Positions 1-11,816 of a DNA stretch of 64,000 nucleotides are shown here, piece after piece; position 1 is the stretch's first letter, and each line of letters starts with the position of its first letter. The DNA comes from Topomyia yanbarensis. Lineage: Eukaryota; Arthropoda; Insecta; Diptera; Culicidae. Below the pieces are notes generated by a model, which was not told the DNA's origin, did not search any database, and saw nothing but the letters and a program-made list of their open reading frames with translations. Made by a program: the position numbers and the translations under genes. Location of the stretch: contig NC_080672.1 of the NCBI RefSeq assembly GCF_030247195.1, forward strand, positions 366,288,271 through 366,352,270, read 5' to 3'.

Positions 1-138
1 AAAGCTGCCCGAAGAAGATAAGTAAATTCACGCGTCTCTAATGTTGCCAACAGTCCTTTTCAGGTCTAATAAAATACTTGTAAAGAATCAGTGGTGCTTA
101 TTTCCCGTTGGCGCTGTTAATTGTAGATGGATTTGTGT

Positions 139-581
139 CATAGTTATATGCAAACCGTCCTTAGGATGAATATATAATGGAAAAAGAATTTATTAGGAAG
201 TTCCTTTTATTAATTGTATAAGAAAATATTTTTCAAATTAATCTACAAACCCGAAGGTTTTTGCATATCCTTCCAAGAAATTCAGTGAATGTGGCAACTC
301 TGCCACTAAGCGAAAGCTACACCAAAACGAATGATGAAAATATTTGCATTTTTCGCACAAAAGGATGGCCTTCCATCTGTACCGAAAAGTTAAGAAATGA
401 GAACGCCTTGATGCAAAGCGTACTCATTCAGTATGAGCTGCGAAAGGGGAATGTTCATATGTATGTACGCAGTAGAAACAAATCGTCGGCAAGGTTTGAA
501 TCGTTTCAAAAGATTCTAGTCTTGTATCACCATAGTTATCTGCAAACTGTCTTTATTAGGACGAATACATAACGGAAAAAC
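139..581. repeat. Diverged direct repeat pair of unknown family
   Basis: Two similar blocks at about 139-186 and 531-581 share the order catagttat, TGCAAAC, GTC, AGGA, GAATA, ATAA and GGAAAAA in the same orientation. The sequence between and around them shows no convincing reading frame. They could be fragments of one element or a decayed terminal repeat. From 582 to 1583 I see nothing coding; one AATAAA-like motif lies near 940. Confidence 0.4.
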
Positions 582-1583
582 TAGTGGTGGGTATTTTTAC
601 CATTTTTTGTTAACCATTTTTTGTTAACGACCTATTGAGTCAATTTGTCAACAGTTGTTACGGCATTTAATTAGCAAGGGACTGGAAGGTGAAGTATATT
701 TTTTCAATATTAAGAGCCATAGTACTCAAGGGAGAGCAAGGAGTTGAAGGGAGAAAGTTTAGAAAAGCGTGGAAGGATCATATATGCAAGCTTAGAGCTC
801 ACCGGCGACTTAACTTTTTGTCTGCTACCGTAGGAGTCAAGATCTTTTAGCATTAGAAATGCGAATCACCTAAGTCTACGGCATGTCCGGACAAGCGTAA
901 AGTAACTTGTTACTTCATGCTGTCGGAACCTATGGTGCTATAATAAAGTTAAGCAATCGACAAATAACAGTCGCCAGGATCTGACGTGAGTATACATTGT
1001 TGGTTTTATTTTTTCGATGATCGTTTGTCCGTTTATTGTGAGATTAGTGAAGCTTCGCAACAAAAGGGAAGCAAACTTCGGTTAAATACGCTATCTATTG
1101 ATTTTAAATATTATTGTATTCGACCTTCTGTTAGCGGAACATGATATTGAATGTGGAGCTTTCGAAAGTCATGCTCATGCAGTTACGAAACCACGAAACC
1201 AATATTGATAACGTTAAATTTAAAGGCGGAATTGAGTGCTTAAACGTTGGGGAACGACATGGTACGCGAGTACCTTTCCAGATTTAAATTAAAATTACAA
1301 TGTGTTTTCCATAACTTGAACCTGAAACTGGGTGACATCATAGTAAATCATCAGGCATAAATTTTAGTGATATGAAATTGAAGACGTAGTAAGTGGGTTT
1401 GAGGATAACGTTTTAGTTGTTCTCACCCCATAACCGACTGGCAGGGTCATCAAACAGTGAGATAACATAGTTCTCACAAGTCTCCCATCTCATGCCTCCA
1501 CGCGAGTCTAAGTATATTGATGACATTTGGTCCGACGACGACATTTGCTGATAGAGCAGAACAAGAGGGCGCGAGCAGATCTA

Positions 1584-1814
1584 GAGGACCCTTCATAAAT
1601 TACGCAACGCACTTAAGGGGGGGGGGGGGTACAACAAGTTGTGACATATGGGGGAGAGGAGTATGCGTAACATGTTTTTACTGAACAAAAAAAATCGAAA
1701 AATTTGTTACGTAATAGGGGAGGGGGGATAGCGAAATTTGTGACAATTTGGTACATGGGGGAAGGGGAGACAATTTTGGGCAATTTTCGCATTACGTAAT
1801 TTATGAATGGTCCC
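1584..1814. mobile_element. MITE family A, copy 1 (TA-flanked)
   Basis: The ends are imperfect inverted repeats of the type GGACC(A/C)TTCATAAATTACG. The element is bracketed by TA at 1582-1583 and 1815-1816. The interior is G-rich on this strand, with tracts such as GGGGGAGAGG and two 'rtaacat/ttgtta' motifs. A second copy in the opposite sense of base skew lies at 44282-44534. There is no coding capacity. The TA target suggests a Tc1/mariner-type source, but no transposase is present in the window. Confidence 0.75.
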
Positions 1815-1816
1815 TA

Positions 1817-2824
1817 GTCGAGAAAACACTACCGTAATAATGAGTAGTTGATCGGAAATTAGCCCCAATAAGACTTTAATCTGACTAGTATCGATGATCA
1901 CGGGTCAATACGCACTGAAAATTTGCCGCGCTCTTTCTATGAATCTAATTCCAAGCTCCGTTATTGGTATCAATCCTGGTGCATCAGGTTAACAATCCTT
2001 TGTATTTCTCTTTAAGGTTCGTTATTATCGCTCGTATATGTGTATTTTACAAACAATTCCATGCGAAAAATAGAAAATACTTTCCTTGATTATAACATCT
2101 CGCGTTATCATAACTCTTTGTATAACGTGTTATCACTCGGTAGTTCTCAACCCAATTAATATATCTCAGAGAAGAAATAAGAAAACCTGTCTAAAAACTG
2201 TTGCAAAAAAAGTGATCCGGCCAATTACGCAGATAAGATAAGCTTTTCTAGGCAATAATCCCACGGTCACCTGTGTGGAATTCAAATTGTTTTTGTTTAA
2301 AAAACAGTATACTCTCGGTAGCTGGCTACCCAGAGTTTAAAAGGAACCAAAAACTAAACAAGATCTTTTGTTTTTCAAATGATTGTGTACTCGAAGACTA
2401 ACTAAACCACTACCTAATAAACTATGCTTTACAGGTTGCATCGCTTGCTTGGAACGAATCCTAGACCTTATACCCTCCTAAACCTCCAACTTCGCGACAC
2501 TTAAGGAAGAATCTAATAAATCGTCGTCCTTTTGTTAAGTAGGTGGATCATCAACACTTCCCGTCTACCTTATCCTTTATCCTTCCCCGTACGGTGCCCA
2601 CGATATCTTACGAATCGCAAATCTAAAAATTATGGAATTTATTAACTTGTTAGTTTATAGCAGTCTTCAGTAACTGAAAGCGAAAACAAATTTTTTTTTT
2701 CGGGAATGGAGACGATTTTTAATAAAATATTGTTTTTTGGAGCTTGTTTGTTTGGTTTCTTTACAAAAGGATTATTAATATTGGTTCAAACTGAAATTCC
2801 ACTGGCTATTGTGATTATAAATAA
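1817..2824. other. No gene or classified repeat seen
   Basis: The stretch is AT-rich without a long ATG-initiated frame on either strand. I recognise no domain, tRNA or terminal repeat here. Confidence 0.5.
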
Positions 2825-2960
2825 CTAGCTAATACCCGTCGCCCCTTGCTGCTACTTTCAACGAAATAGGAGTAAAACAAAATTTGCGAAAAGAGCCCCC
2901 GAACAAGAGTCGAATCTATGATCTTCCAGTCTCTAGTTGGGAAATTTACTCAATGCCGTA
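2825..2960 (-). mobile_element. Helitron-like 3' terminus, minus strand
   Basis: Read on the minus strand the segment ends GGGTATTAGCTAG followed by T. Upstream it has CTCCTATTTCGTTGAAAGT and an imperfect hairpin (GTAGC against GCGAC). The same terminal sequence, with a perfect hairpin, recurs on the plus strand at 56090-56174. A terminal CTAG after a short GC-rich hairpin, without target duplication, is the Helitron hallmark. The 5' TC end was not located, so the body may extend towards 3290. No Rep/helicase frame is visible, so the copy is non-autonomous. Confidence 0.5.
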
Positions 2961-3291
2961 CTTTGACAAAAGTCTTTTTTTAATTTTTCTTGTTTATACA
3001 ATAAAATGTTTAACCGAAAAATAGCAACAAAACTTAACCGAAAAGCATTACAAAATCATTATTTAGAAATTCGAAGTTGTAACAATTGTAGGAATTGCAG
3101 TAAAATTGCGATTTTAATCGTGCAAGTATATTCTATTTAACACAAACAAAAATCGCACAAAAATTAAAAGGACACACGGGGTACTTTAAATTTTACCGCA
3201 CCGCGAGATCCCCTCAAAAAGAAAATCAATACAGAATCCTGAGCATGATTACAAATACACGCTCAAAAGACAAATACCATCGCACACTTAC

Positions 3292-4430
3292 CGGAAGAGC
3301 TGTCTGGCGAAGCTTCGTTAATTTCTGATGATCGTTCCTCCAGCAGCAGTGATATCAAAATATCCAATTTTCCCTTGAATTAAAATTCGACACACCGAAA
3401 TAGCTATCCGTAGGGTTGATGACTTTTTTTTTTCTATCTCACAAATTCAATTATTTTACAATTGGACTTCTTTTGCACAATTCTTTATCTTATTTGTGTG
3501 CGCACAGCTTCACAAAACTTGAGCACGGTTGGTTATATCACTACCACTTCCGAACTATTCAATGAAATTTGACTCTCGGATGTGGCAGACGAACTACTAT
3601 TGCCTATCGCGTTTCGGCTTCTGGCTAATTTAGTGTATGCAATGCTACTATGCCACTGGCCGCCAACGATACGGCGATTGATTCACTTTCAATTTTCTCG
3701 TGAGTTCACAAAACTCACCACAGGGCTAGCAAGAAGTAAAACTGCACTGCACTCGGTTCTTTTTTTTTGTTGCGTTAGGGTCTGCCAACCAAAACACCAG
3801 TAAACCTCGTAAACTTTCAGCATACACGCATACTGCTTCGCCTAGGATTGTTGTTGTTTACATTCGGATGCAAGAGTACGGTTTTATGAATGTTCGCTAT
3901 AAGCACGTATACGCGGTGTACGCACACAACCTCCGAAGAGAAAAATAATCTGCAAAGCCACCATCGAGAGCGAATCAAATTTCGTATCGTAGAAGGCCCT
4001 TCACCTTTTCCTTTAGCGACCCGACCAAGTACACCGACGACTATTGCGGCCGGAGAGGTGCGATTTCGATGGCAGCTGCAAATCTTCGAATGTGTGTGTT
4101 CTGGCTTTGCCAACTAGGATTTTTTCTCCAGGCGAGACACTCCTTCTTCTAGCAAATTATTTTGCAGAAAACAAAAAATCCGACATTTAATGCACTTAAT
4201 AGTATCCTGCGTTGGAACGCTACGCCCCTTAATTCACTTTTTACACTTTCGTACGATTTTAACCGTTAGTTTTCCTCATGTATCACTTCTTGCGCAAAAG
4301 CCCAAAAAACACTTGAGGGGACTCTTTTTCAATCAATGCTGAGTGAACATTCAAACCATCTGCAAATCGTTGAGAAACGTAACAACCTGACCAGAGGGAG
4401 AACTTTCCAATCACTGATGGAAGCCCCGAC
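3292..4430 (-). promoter_or_regulatory. Possible 5' end (promoter and non-coding first exon) of a minus-strand gene
   Basis: A strong donor, CTTCCG|GTAAGT, is read on the minus strand with the exon ending at 3292 and GT at 3291-3290. The frame just upstream of it is open for about 27 codons but has no ATG, so it would be untranslated or internal. At about 4416 the minus strand has an arthropod-type initiator (ATCAGTG), followed by sequence resembling dipteran leaders. The region is richer in mixed-complexity sequence than its neighbours and shows no transposon motif. No downstream coding exon was found in the window, so this is a candidate only. Confidence 0.22.
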
Positions 4431-4836
4431 GTTTGCTTATTTTCAGTTTAATTCATTCACTTTATAATCAACCTTGTCAATCGCGCGACGCCGATCGCCT
4501 TCATCACCATTCCGCAGAAACAGCTCAAAAACGACTGCGAGAAAGTCCGTCGACTAGTAGCTGTCAGCATAGCAGAAGGATAGCTTGCATCAATCACACG
4601 CACACAATCAACCTACATCCAGCCAGTCCAGCGTCATTCTCTCTCTTTTTATGGCGTACAAGTTGAGCGTATAGTAGTGGTGGTGCGATGAAGCATGTTT
4701 TACACTTCAATCAAATTTTACCTATTTCGATCAAATACGTACCCAAAAAAGGGTTCTGGTCCGTTTTTAGCACGCTGTCGCGCTAGACTTTTGAACAAAA
4801 GCAGACCGCCCAAAACAATTCTCGACAAACATATCA
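4431..4836. other. No gene or classified repeat seen
   Basis: Only short frames occur. It may be upstream flank of the candidate promoter at 3292-4430. Confidence 0.4.
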
Positions 4837-5039
4837 TTACGGCCTAAAAGCCAACTGTACAAATCTACTTTGAATGGAAATCCCAGACAAACCGTTACAC
4901 GCCAATCACAGATGTTGATAGTAAGCGAAAGAGAAAATTTTTCTCTTTCATAAACTGTTGTGAACTGTGTTCGACTAGTAAGGGTATGTCTGGAATTTCC
5001 ATTCAAAGTGGATTTTGACAGTTGGCTTTTAGGCCGTAA
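4837..5039. mobile_element. Short MITE with about 60-bp inverted termini
   Basis: The ends are TTACGGCCTAAAAGCCAACT and its complement, and pairing continues inward for roughly 60 bases with few mismatches. TCA precedes the left end and follows the right end, consistent with a 3-bp target duplication. The centre carries AGAGAAAATTTTTCTCTTTC, itself palindromic. Nothing is encoded. A 3-bp duplication is typical of PIF/Harbinger-type MITEs, but no transposase supports that here. Confidence 0.7.
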
Positions 5040-5042
5040 TCA

Positions 5043-5548
5043 TATGTTTATCGAGAATTTCTGGTGGAATAAAATCGGAGCACAGTCGTGATATACTCGG
5101 TGTTCCACCCCTATTTGACACAAACAAATATTTTGACAACTTTTCATCAGCAGTAATCGGTAATGTCTGCTGAATATAAATCCAAGCTTATAAATCCTAG
5201 GCTGGCGACACCAATTTTAGTATCTTACGGTCACAAATACTAACTATTTGCATTTTTCAAGGAATTTTAAGTAAATATTACCGTCGTGATGGTAGAATAA
5301 CAATTCGGTTGTTGTTAAACGCGAGCTTTTCCTCTTGTTTTAGTACAGTTGACAAAAAATCGAGAAAAAACGAAAAGTTGCGTTTGTTTTGTCCAACGCA
5401 AAAATGCACTTTCATAAAAATTTGCTTAGTGCACTGGCGTTAAAGAGTTCATCGCCCATATAACGATATAGAATGAAATCGGACACCTAAACCATTAACT
5501 GTCGGACTTTACGAGTACAATGATTAAAAATTATATATAAAATCATCT
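5043..5548. other. No gene or classified repeat seen
   Basis: The segment is AT-rich, with no ATG-initiated frame of note and no terminal repeats that I could pair. Confidence 0.45.
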
Positions 5549-6321
5549 GGGGCCATGCATAAATGACGTAGCATTTTGGGGAGTAGGGAGGGTATACCAA
5601 ATTTGTGACGAAGTGTGACGAGGGGGAGGGTAGGGTCAGAAGTTGTGCGACGTAGCATTAAGTTTAAAACCCATTGTTCAGAGAAAACAATTTAATGATC
5701 CTCCATTCCCTAGAGAAATGAATTTAAATTCAAACAAGTTACTTTTGATGCGATTTTTCATAAGGTAAATTTTACGATTCGCGGAATTACACGTTTGCAA
5801 AAATACGAAAAGATTTTGTAAGCGGATTTAACTTGCTACATTAGTTAGCTAATGTTGCTAACCTGTAGACTTAGTTTGGAAGCTGAATTAAATTTTCACT
5901 TTGAATTCAACCAATTTAGTAATTTAGATGAATGAATGGTTCTTAGAATAATTTGCAGCTGCTCGATTGTGAACTGAGAGAACTTGTCTTCATGCCCCCT
6001 TGACATATAAAATTCAAAACAAAACTATCAACACTATATTTGTCATGAAATGGGCTTATTTTGCACGCAATTTGCTGTTATAATGAAAATGTTGATAAAA
6101 GTCGTCAAACATTTTGAAAGGACATGTATTTAAAATAATTGAAAAAAATATGTAATTTTTTTTCATCTCCCGGGCGCTTTGCATGGGACGAGGGGGAGGG
6201 GGTAGGTAAATGCTACGTTATTTACGAGGGGGAGGTTAGAATTTTGTGACCAAATGCTACGAGGGGGGAGGGAGGGGTCAAAAATCGTCGAAAAAAAGCT
6301 ACGTCATTTGTGTACGGCCCC
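5549..6321 (+). mobile_element. MITE family B, copy 1
   Basis: The ends are GGGGCCATGCATAAATGACG and a diverged complement ending ACGGCCCC. Just inside both ends are G-rich tracts (gagggggagggt and similar). The AT-rich core contains tgggcttattttgcacgcaa and catttt(c)attataac motifs. The same core appears inverted at 43482-44208, so both belong to one family of roughly 730-770 bp. There is no coding capacity. A clear target duplication could not be read. Confidence 0.7.
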
Positions 6322-6672
6322 TATGCATTTCAAATGTCACCGTTGTCGTGTGTTGCACACAGCCCTTTTCTATTTTTAGTCCATCGAGCCTGGCTGTCGT
6401 ATTCGTCTCCTTTTATCAGACAAACCGTTATTGTAATTTTCCATTTTCAATTTGATTGGTTGCTTACCCGTACAAATAAATACCATTTGAGAAATCTATA
6501 GAACTATTTGAAAACTATTCATATAATACTCACCATATTGAGAATACTACTGATACATTCCATACATAATAACTTCATTATTAAGCATACTCATGACTTC
6601 TTGTTGGTATCCGACGGGGCAAACAGGTGGAAAACTGGTGTGTTAAGCGAAAGCAATTATGTGAATAATTCC

Positions 6673-6745
6673 CCCCCAAGGCAGGATGCGAACCTGCAAC
6701 CCTTGGGACTGCGGCCCAATGTACAAACCCTTATGCTAACCCTGT
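6673..6745 (-). repeat. tRNA-like head (tRNA-Cys-like), probable SINE or tRNA pseudogene
   Basis: On the minus strand an A box, TAGCATAAGGG (6738-6728), fits TRGYNNARNNG. A B box, GGTTCGCATCC (6694-6684), lies 44 nt further on, the normal tRNA spacing. A five-pair stem TTGGG/CCCAA closes a seven-base loop CCGCAGT, whose middle reads GCA (Cys). The T stem can form, but the acceptor stem does not pair and position 33 is C, not U, so this is not a functional tRNA. It is best read as the head of a tRNA-derived SINE or a decayed tRNA gene. The flank 6322-6672 shows nothing else. Confidence 0.55.
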
Positions 6746-7699
6746 GATGTGAAAACATGATTATCGCTTTAGCGACCATACTCATTTTAGTTACCATTTT
6801 AAATATCTTGCGTGTAAATAATCGTATCCTACATTGTACTTTTGCGCCAATAGTTTATTCAGCTCTAGTAATCTTCGTTATTCGTATGTCTGTTTACCCT
6901 GTTCCAAAACCTGTAGGTGATTAACAAGATGGAAAATAATATCGTAAATATGTAATTTGTATTTGGTGTAACGTTCGCTGGTGGTGCAGTGATCGATTGA
7001 ATGCAGATGGTGTGCAGCTGTCGACTTCTTTCTCCGAGCAGCCAAGATAAGCCGTGTAGTGTCGGTAGTGGTTGTTTCAACCGACTAGGGATTACAGTAC
7101 AGATCACCTATTCTGGTGATAAAAACCCACCAAACAGGGAACCCTAATTCCATAGTATCATGCGACCCGTGCAATCGTTAAAATTGTTGAGAGGGTTTAA
7201 AATATTCTCAATGGCGAACGGTGCCTTGGAAGTGCCGGACGTACTCCCCAGTATGCTGCATTGCGCAACGGAACGATAGTGCAACCAACTGAATTATTTT
7301 TCACTGATGACCGGCACTATTTTGCCGGATTTTTATTGGCTGGGGATTTGGTGAGACTGACAACTGATGGTAATTCGGCGAAGTTTTGCTGGATTTCGAT
7401 TATCAAGTTTCGATGTGTACAGACGAATCTGCCCAGAAGCCGTGTGAGCCACAGGGTTCCTGCTCCCATTTCGTAGGAAGCAACTGGAAATAGGAGTCCA
7501 TTAGTCAAGTGTCGAGGACTTGATGACAGGAGGGTCTAAAATATGTCAGTCGCACACGGGGCATTTTAAGTTTTGCCCAGTTAGTAAATATTGTCTTTAT
7601 TGCTTACAAGACAGGCATGACTAATCCACGTGAAATGCCTCGTGGATGCAACTTTCGAATAAGGCCATTGACGCGTGTTTCATATCTGTGCTGTCAACT
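6746..7699. other. Unresolved, possibly upstream part of the neighbouring LINE
   Basis: A short frame starting ATGGCGAACGGTGCC near 7212 stops after about 22 codons. Frames around 7261-7508 overlap on both strands and resemble no family that I can name. Position just 5' of a LINE RT remnant suggests decayed LINE sequence, but this is inference. Confidence 0.25.
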
Positions 7700-8058
7700 T
7701 CAATGGCTCTTTTCACGAAGAGCGAATAAAAATCCAGGGTTCGTCCCATGCAGTTCTTTGATTCTGAGCTACTGTGTGCAGATCAAGTCAAATACATAGG
7801 ATTCCAAACTGAATTGGTCTGCTCATTTTGAGTTCAGAGCCAAGAAAGCGTGCATGACCTTTGGGCAGTGCAGACGAACTTTTGGAAAGATCTGGGGTGA
7901 CATTATGGAACCATTTCGAATCGACTTTTCATACAAGCTTGCATACAATAAACCTTCCTTTTCGGGATGCGTAATACCACCCCTGGGGTCTCAAACTCAA
8001 ATACTGTCATACGGATGCCTTGTGTGGTGGCACAAGGGAGAGGTGGTGATGGTCCAGT
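7700..8058 (+). pseudogene. LINE reverse transcriptase C-terminal fragment
   Basis: Successive frames read LFTKS, then DQVKYIGFQ, then AHFEFRAKKACMTFGQCRR, then LSYGCLVWWHKGEV. These match the thumb and connection region of LINE RTs, where the block is V-K-YLG followed by a TW-ah--- helix and then SYG--VWW. At least two frameshifts lie between the blocks, near 7800 and 7920. The upstream palm with the YADD box is absent. Transcription sense is plus. The copy is dead. Confidence 0.7.
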
Positions 8059-8170
8059 GAACGTGAACGCTTTGGCGTTCTCTGTCATTTTTGGTAACTA
8101 GCCGAGCCAGGAAGCCAGCTTATGTAGGCTTCACTCATTTTTCAAAGAAACGTCAAAACATTAATCCTCT

Positions 8171-8983
8171 TGGTCCCAAAAGTAGATACAGAACACTAGA
8201 TTAGGATTGTCGCTGGTGTTCCCATTGTTTTCGTCTCGGAACATGTTTGTTTTGCTTTCGGTATATATCTGTCAAGGTATCGAAAGTCTCTCTAGTAAAA
8301 GTCTTTGGTCCGCATTTTTGGTACGCGCAGAAAAATATGGCCTGCTTGTAACCACAAACCGTTTAGTTGAACTTTAAATTAGTAAAATGCAGAGTTTACT
8401 TTTTTCATTTTAGTCTCGTTTATTCTGCTGTGATTTTTATGCATTCAAAACCGAAAATGTCCAATGCATAAAATTTACAGCAGAATAAACAATAGGCAAA
8501 CCGAAAAATGATGTGATATCTGCTATGAAACAAATTTCTTTGAGGCATACTATTATAATTTCATTAGTTTTCACATGGTATCTATGCGTGACAGATAATT
8601 TTTATGTTCTACTGCAAATTGCAAAAAATATGTGTGAAATCAATATATTCAATATAACGAATTTTCTCGGTGTAAATTTTCGACTGTTATTGTTATGAAA
8701 TGAAAGAGTTTGTATAGACCGCACAAGGAAATGAAAATTCATCAAAATTCAGTATAGGTTTAGATAATTTGTGCATTCTACTTAGTGAAAATACTTCAGC
8801 CAAGAATGGCCAATGTGTTGCTGGCTAAAAGGTACAAAAATGACTCGTCGCTACGAAACGACGATAGAGGATTGTTTCTTTTTTTTGCCTATTTGACAGG
8901 TATATACCGGAATCAAAACAATGATGTTCCTACCACTGATGCCAGCGACAATCCTAATCTAGTGTTCTGTATCTACTGTCCCA
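8171..8983. repeat. Segment bounded by about 42-bp inverted repeats
   Basis: The block 8171-8216, with core AGATACAGAACACTAGATTA, is the reverse complement of 8942-8983. The pair encloses about 725 bp. A further internal inverted pair occurs around 8409-8494, where GTTTATTCTGCTGT and ATGCATT recur inverted. The layout fits a non-autonomous DNA element inserted in the LINE. The right arm is also included at the start of the 623-bp tandem duplication, so the termini are blurred. Confidence 0.5.
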
Positions 8984-10192
8984 AACTCTCATTCGCCCTT
9001 GTTACCCCTTAGGCTTGGGAACAATTTTTCACTAGTGGTCTATCCCCTGCTGGTTTGTTCACAAGCCAGTGGCGCCATCATCGCAAATGCGTTCGTTAAA
9101 GCGGATTAAGCATTGTTATTTATTGTGTTATGTCTGTTAGTCTGTGGTCATCTGCGAAAAATGGGCTCATGGCTTGCTTTCGCCACAACTCTGACTGCAG
9201 GTTTCTGGGTTTTGGGACAGTAACTATGTTGATCTTGCTACCAGTCATACACGACAATGGTCACAAATGGTTTCATAGGGTGAAGAAATTCTCGCTCCCA
9301 GTGATATTGCACTCACATATAGTTTTCCTTACAGGACATTCCATGTGAAGATTCCCTCTCGAGAGGAGAGACTGTTTGGTTATATGGAGAGACAACAACA
9401 AGCGCAAGTGGGACGTGCTGGTGCAAGTGTCTACTGTCGTGAAATGAGATTGGAATAGTCTCACTCGCTAGGAAAGGTTAGTATTCCAAGCAGAAATCTT
9501 CACGATGATGTGCGGGATACAATCGGCCCTTCAACAGAGCTTATCTGGCAAAGTTGTCGTTGCTTCTGCGACAATCCTAATCTAGTGTTCTGTATCTACT
9601 GTCCCAAACTCTCATTCGCCCTTGTTACCCCTTAGGCTTGTGAACAATTTTTCACTAGTGGTCTATCCCCCGCTGGTTTGTTCACAAGCCAGTGGCGCCA
9701 TCATCGCAAATGCGTTCGTTAAAGCGGATTAAGCATTGTTATTTATTGTGTTATGTCTGTTAGTCTGTGGTCATCTGCGAAAAATGGGCTCATGGCTTGC
9801 TTTCGCCACAACTCTGACTGCAGGTTTCTGGGTTTTGGGACAGTAACTATGTTGATCTTGCTACCAGTCATACACGACAATGGTCACAAATGGTTTCATA
9901 GGGTGAAGAAATTCTCGCTCCCAGTGATATTGCACTCACATATAGTTTTCCTTACAGGACATTCCATGTGAAGATTCCCTCTCGAGAGGAGAGACTGTTT
10001 GGTTATATGGAGAGACAACAACAAGCGCAAGTGGGACGTGCTGGTGCAAGTGTCTACTGTCGTGAAATGAGATTGGAATAGTCTCACTCGCTAGGAAAGG
10101 TTAGTATTCCAAGCAGAAATCTTCACGATGATGTGCGGGATACAATCGGCCCTTCAACAGAGCTTATCTGGCAAAGTTGTCGTTGCTTCTGC
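8945..10192 (+). repeat. Tandem duplication of a 623-bp unit
   Basis: The unit 8945-9567 is repeated almost perfectly at 9568-10190. I noticed only two substitutions (G/T near 9020 against 9643, and T/C near 9049 against 9672). The unit starts in the right inverted arm of the preceding repeat and ends in LINE RNase H sequence, so the duplication cuts across element boundaries and arose after them. The junction shows only two or three bases of shared sequence (gc/tgc), which argues for end joining or replication slippage and not for unequal exchange between long repeats. Confidence 0.85.
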
Positions 10193-10260
10193 TCTGATAG
10201 TCAGACTGTAATCAAGGCCCTTCGCTGGGACAAATCACGAACCAAGGTAATGATTCCATT
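9300..10260 (+). pseudogene. LINE RNase H fragment (first part, within and after the duplication)
   Basis: The second copy reads RTFHVKIPSREERLFGYMER, then VGRAGASVYCREMRLE, a stop, then QAEIFTMMCGIQSALQQ, then CSDSQTVIKAL with frameshifts between blocks. This is the LINE layout: a linker ending in PSREEW-like sequence, a GAG-VY strand, the QAE catalytic Glu and the SDSQ catalytic Asp. The first strand with its catalytic D (usually TDGS) is not recognisable. The continuation is displaced to 11127. Confidence 0.65.
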
Positions 10261-11126
10261 GGCGATTCTACGTTGAAACCGCTCGCAGATAGCGCTGGGA
10301 GGAAAGTGTTGTTGATTTTATTCTGTTCTGTCATAGTGCATATATTTTCTGTAAACATTGGTAAAAAATGACTTTTAAACACCAAATTACCGATCAATTT
10401 GTTGATAATTGTTTATGAAAATGGAGGAAAATTATCATTTTATCAGATGATGAGTAAACATCTTGCGAAAAGAGTGTGAAACATAGTGGTTTCTAATATT
10501 ATTCGCAGAGCTATATGCGCGCTGTTTCGAAATGTAATTTGTTGAGCACCGTAGCCGCCGCAACAGCATTTCCCGTTCGTCCTAAGTTAAGCTAAACCTT
10601 CATGAGATGGTATAAATTCAAGAAACTCTCCAGATCACGCGAGGAAAGAATATATCCGGCTAATAGGAAAGTGTCAGCTTTGTATCATGCACAGCCGATC
10701 CTTCTCTCCGATAGTCTTCACTGAATCTCCTACGTAGTTCAAAATATAAAGGAGTTTGACATTGGTGCTGATTGGGTCTCGGTTTCGAGTTGGAACTTTA
10801 TTTATGGAACGATTTTTTATAACCACAATAATACCCCGATTACATTTCGAAGAAATGTATGAGTGAAATAGTTGCAAATTGCTGTAATTTCAGAATAATC
10901 GCAAATAAAACTAAATTTCTTACTCGTTTCATTCATGTTTTGGCAGTGGTAAGCTTTTTCCGAGAAGATAATGAAGGTTTTGTTGTAAGCTACGACTCAC
11001 TTACGGGTGAAAAAAAGCAAACTGTATCACTTTGCCAGTTCATGAGCTGAATCATAGGTGTCGCATGACTAATTTTGGCTTTGCCGCAAATCGCCAATAA
11101 CGAACTCTACTAGAAGAATAGCACTG

Positions 11127-11300
11127 ACAATACTACCAACCTCATTTGGGCACCCGGATATTTCGCTATTACTGGTAATGAATAGGCTGACGAATTGATC
11201 AGAGCATACATAGGCGCAGAGATTGACTTTGTTGGTCCTGAGCCTGCTTTGGAAAAACTGGTGCACGCTGATCAGGGCTTTAACTGGCCACTGCAATTAT
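11127..11300 (+). pseudogene. LINE RNase H C-terminal fragment
   Basis: The frame reads LIWAPGYFAITGNE, a stop, then ADELIRAYIGAEIDFVGPEP. It matches the end of LINE RNase H, V--PGH-GI-GNE-AD-LA, with H replaced by Y and a stop in front of ADE. It is separated from the first RNase H piece by about 850 bp (10262-11110) in which I see no gene and no named repeat, so an unclassified insertion is likely there. Confidence 0.7.
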
Positions 11301-11816
11301 CACATGCAGGGATGAAATGCACTTCAGAGCAAATAAAGAGAGGAATAAAAACGCTCTTTGCACTTTTCATGCGAGCCACCGCTCTTCTCTTTCACAATAA
11401 TACCTCTTCACTCCAATGTGTGTTGTTACTAGAAAAACTCTAGTAAGAGAACTGCGGAGAGAAAAACAGCATTTTTGGCAACGTATGCCCCGGCATTGTA
11501 TGGCAGCACGTCCAATGTTATAATTGAGATATCTGACGTTTAAAATACGTACACAGAGATTTCGCATTTTTATACTACCGCCCTCCCCTTAAGCCCACAA
11601 GCGGTTTGTTTTCCTCCCAATTCGCAGTGCAAATGATTTGTTTTCCTCCCAATTTAAACGTCAAAACGGCACAATACTAACGCAGCTGGATAAGTCTATA
11701 AGGATAGGCAATGTTCGATTGGATTCGTTTTTTGACAGCTAAACGCGAATCCAATCGATCCAAAATGGAGTCTCCGCAGTTCTCTTTCTGGAGTTTTTCT
11801 AGTTGTTACCATTATA

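Noticed and set aside
9130..9971. Identical 72-codon frames in each copy of the duplication
   Set aside because: They run through LINE linker sequence in a wrong frame; the genuine RNase H blocks are in other frames.
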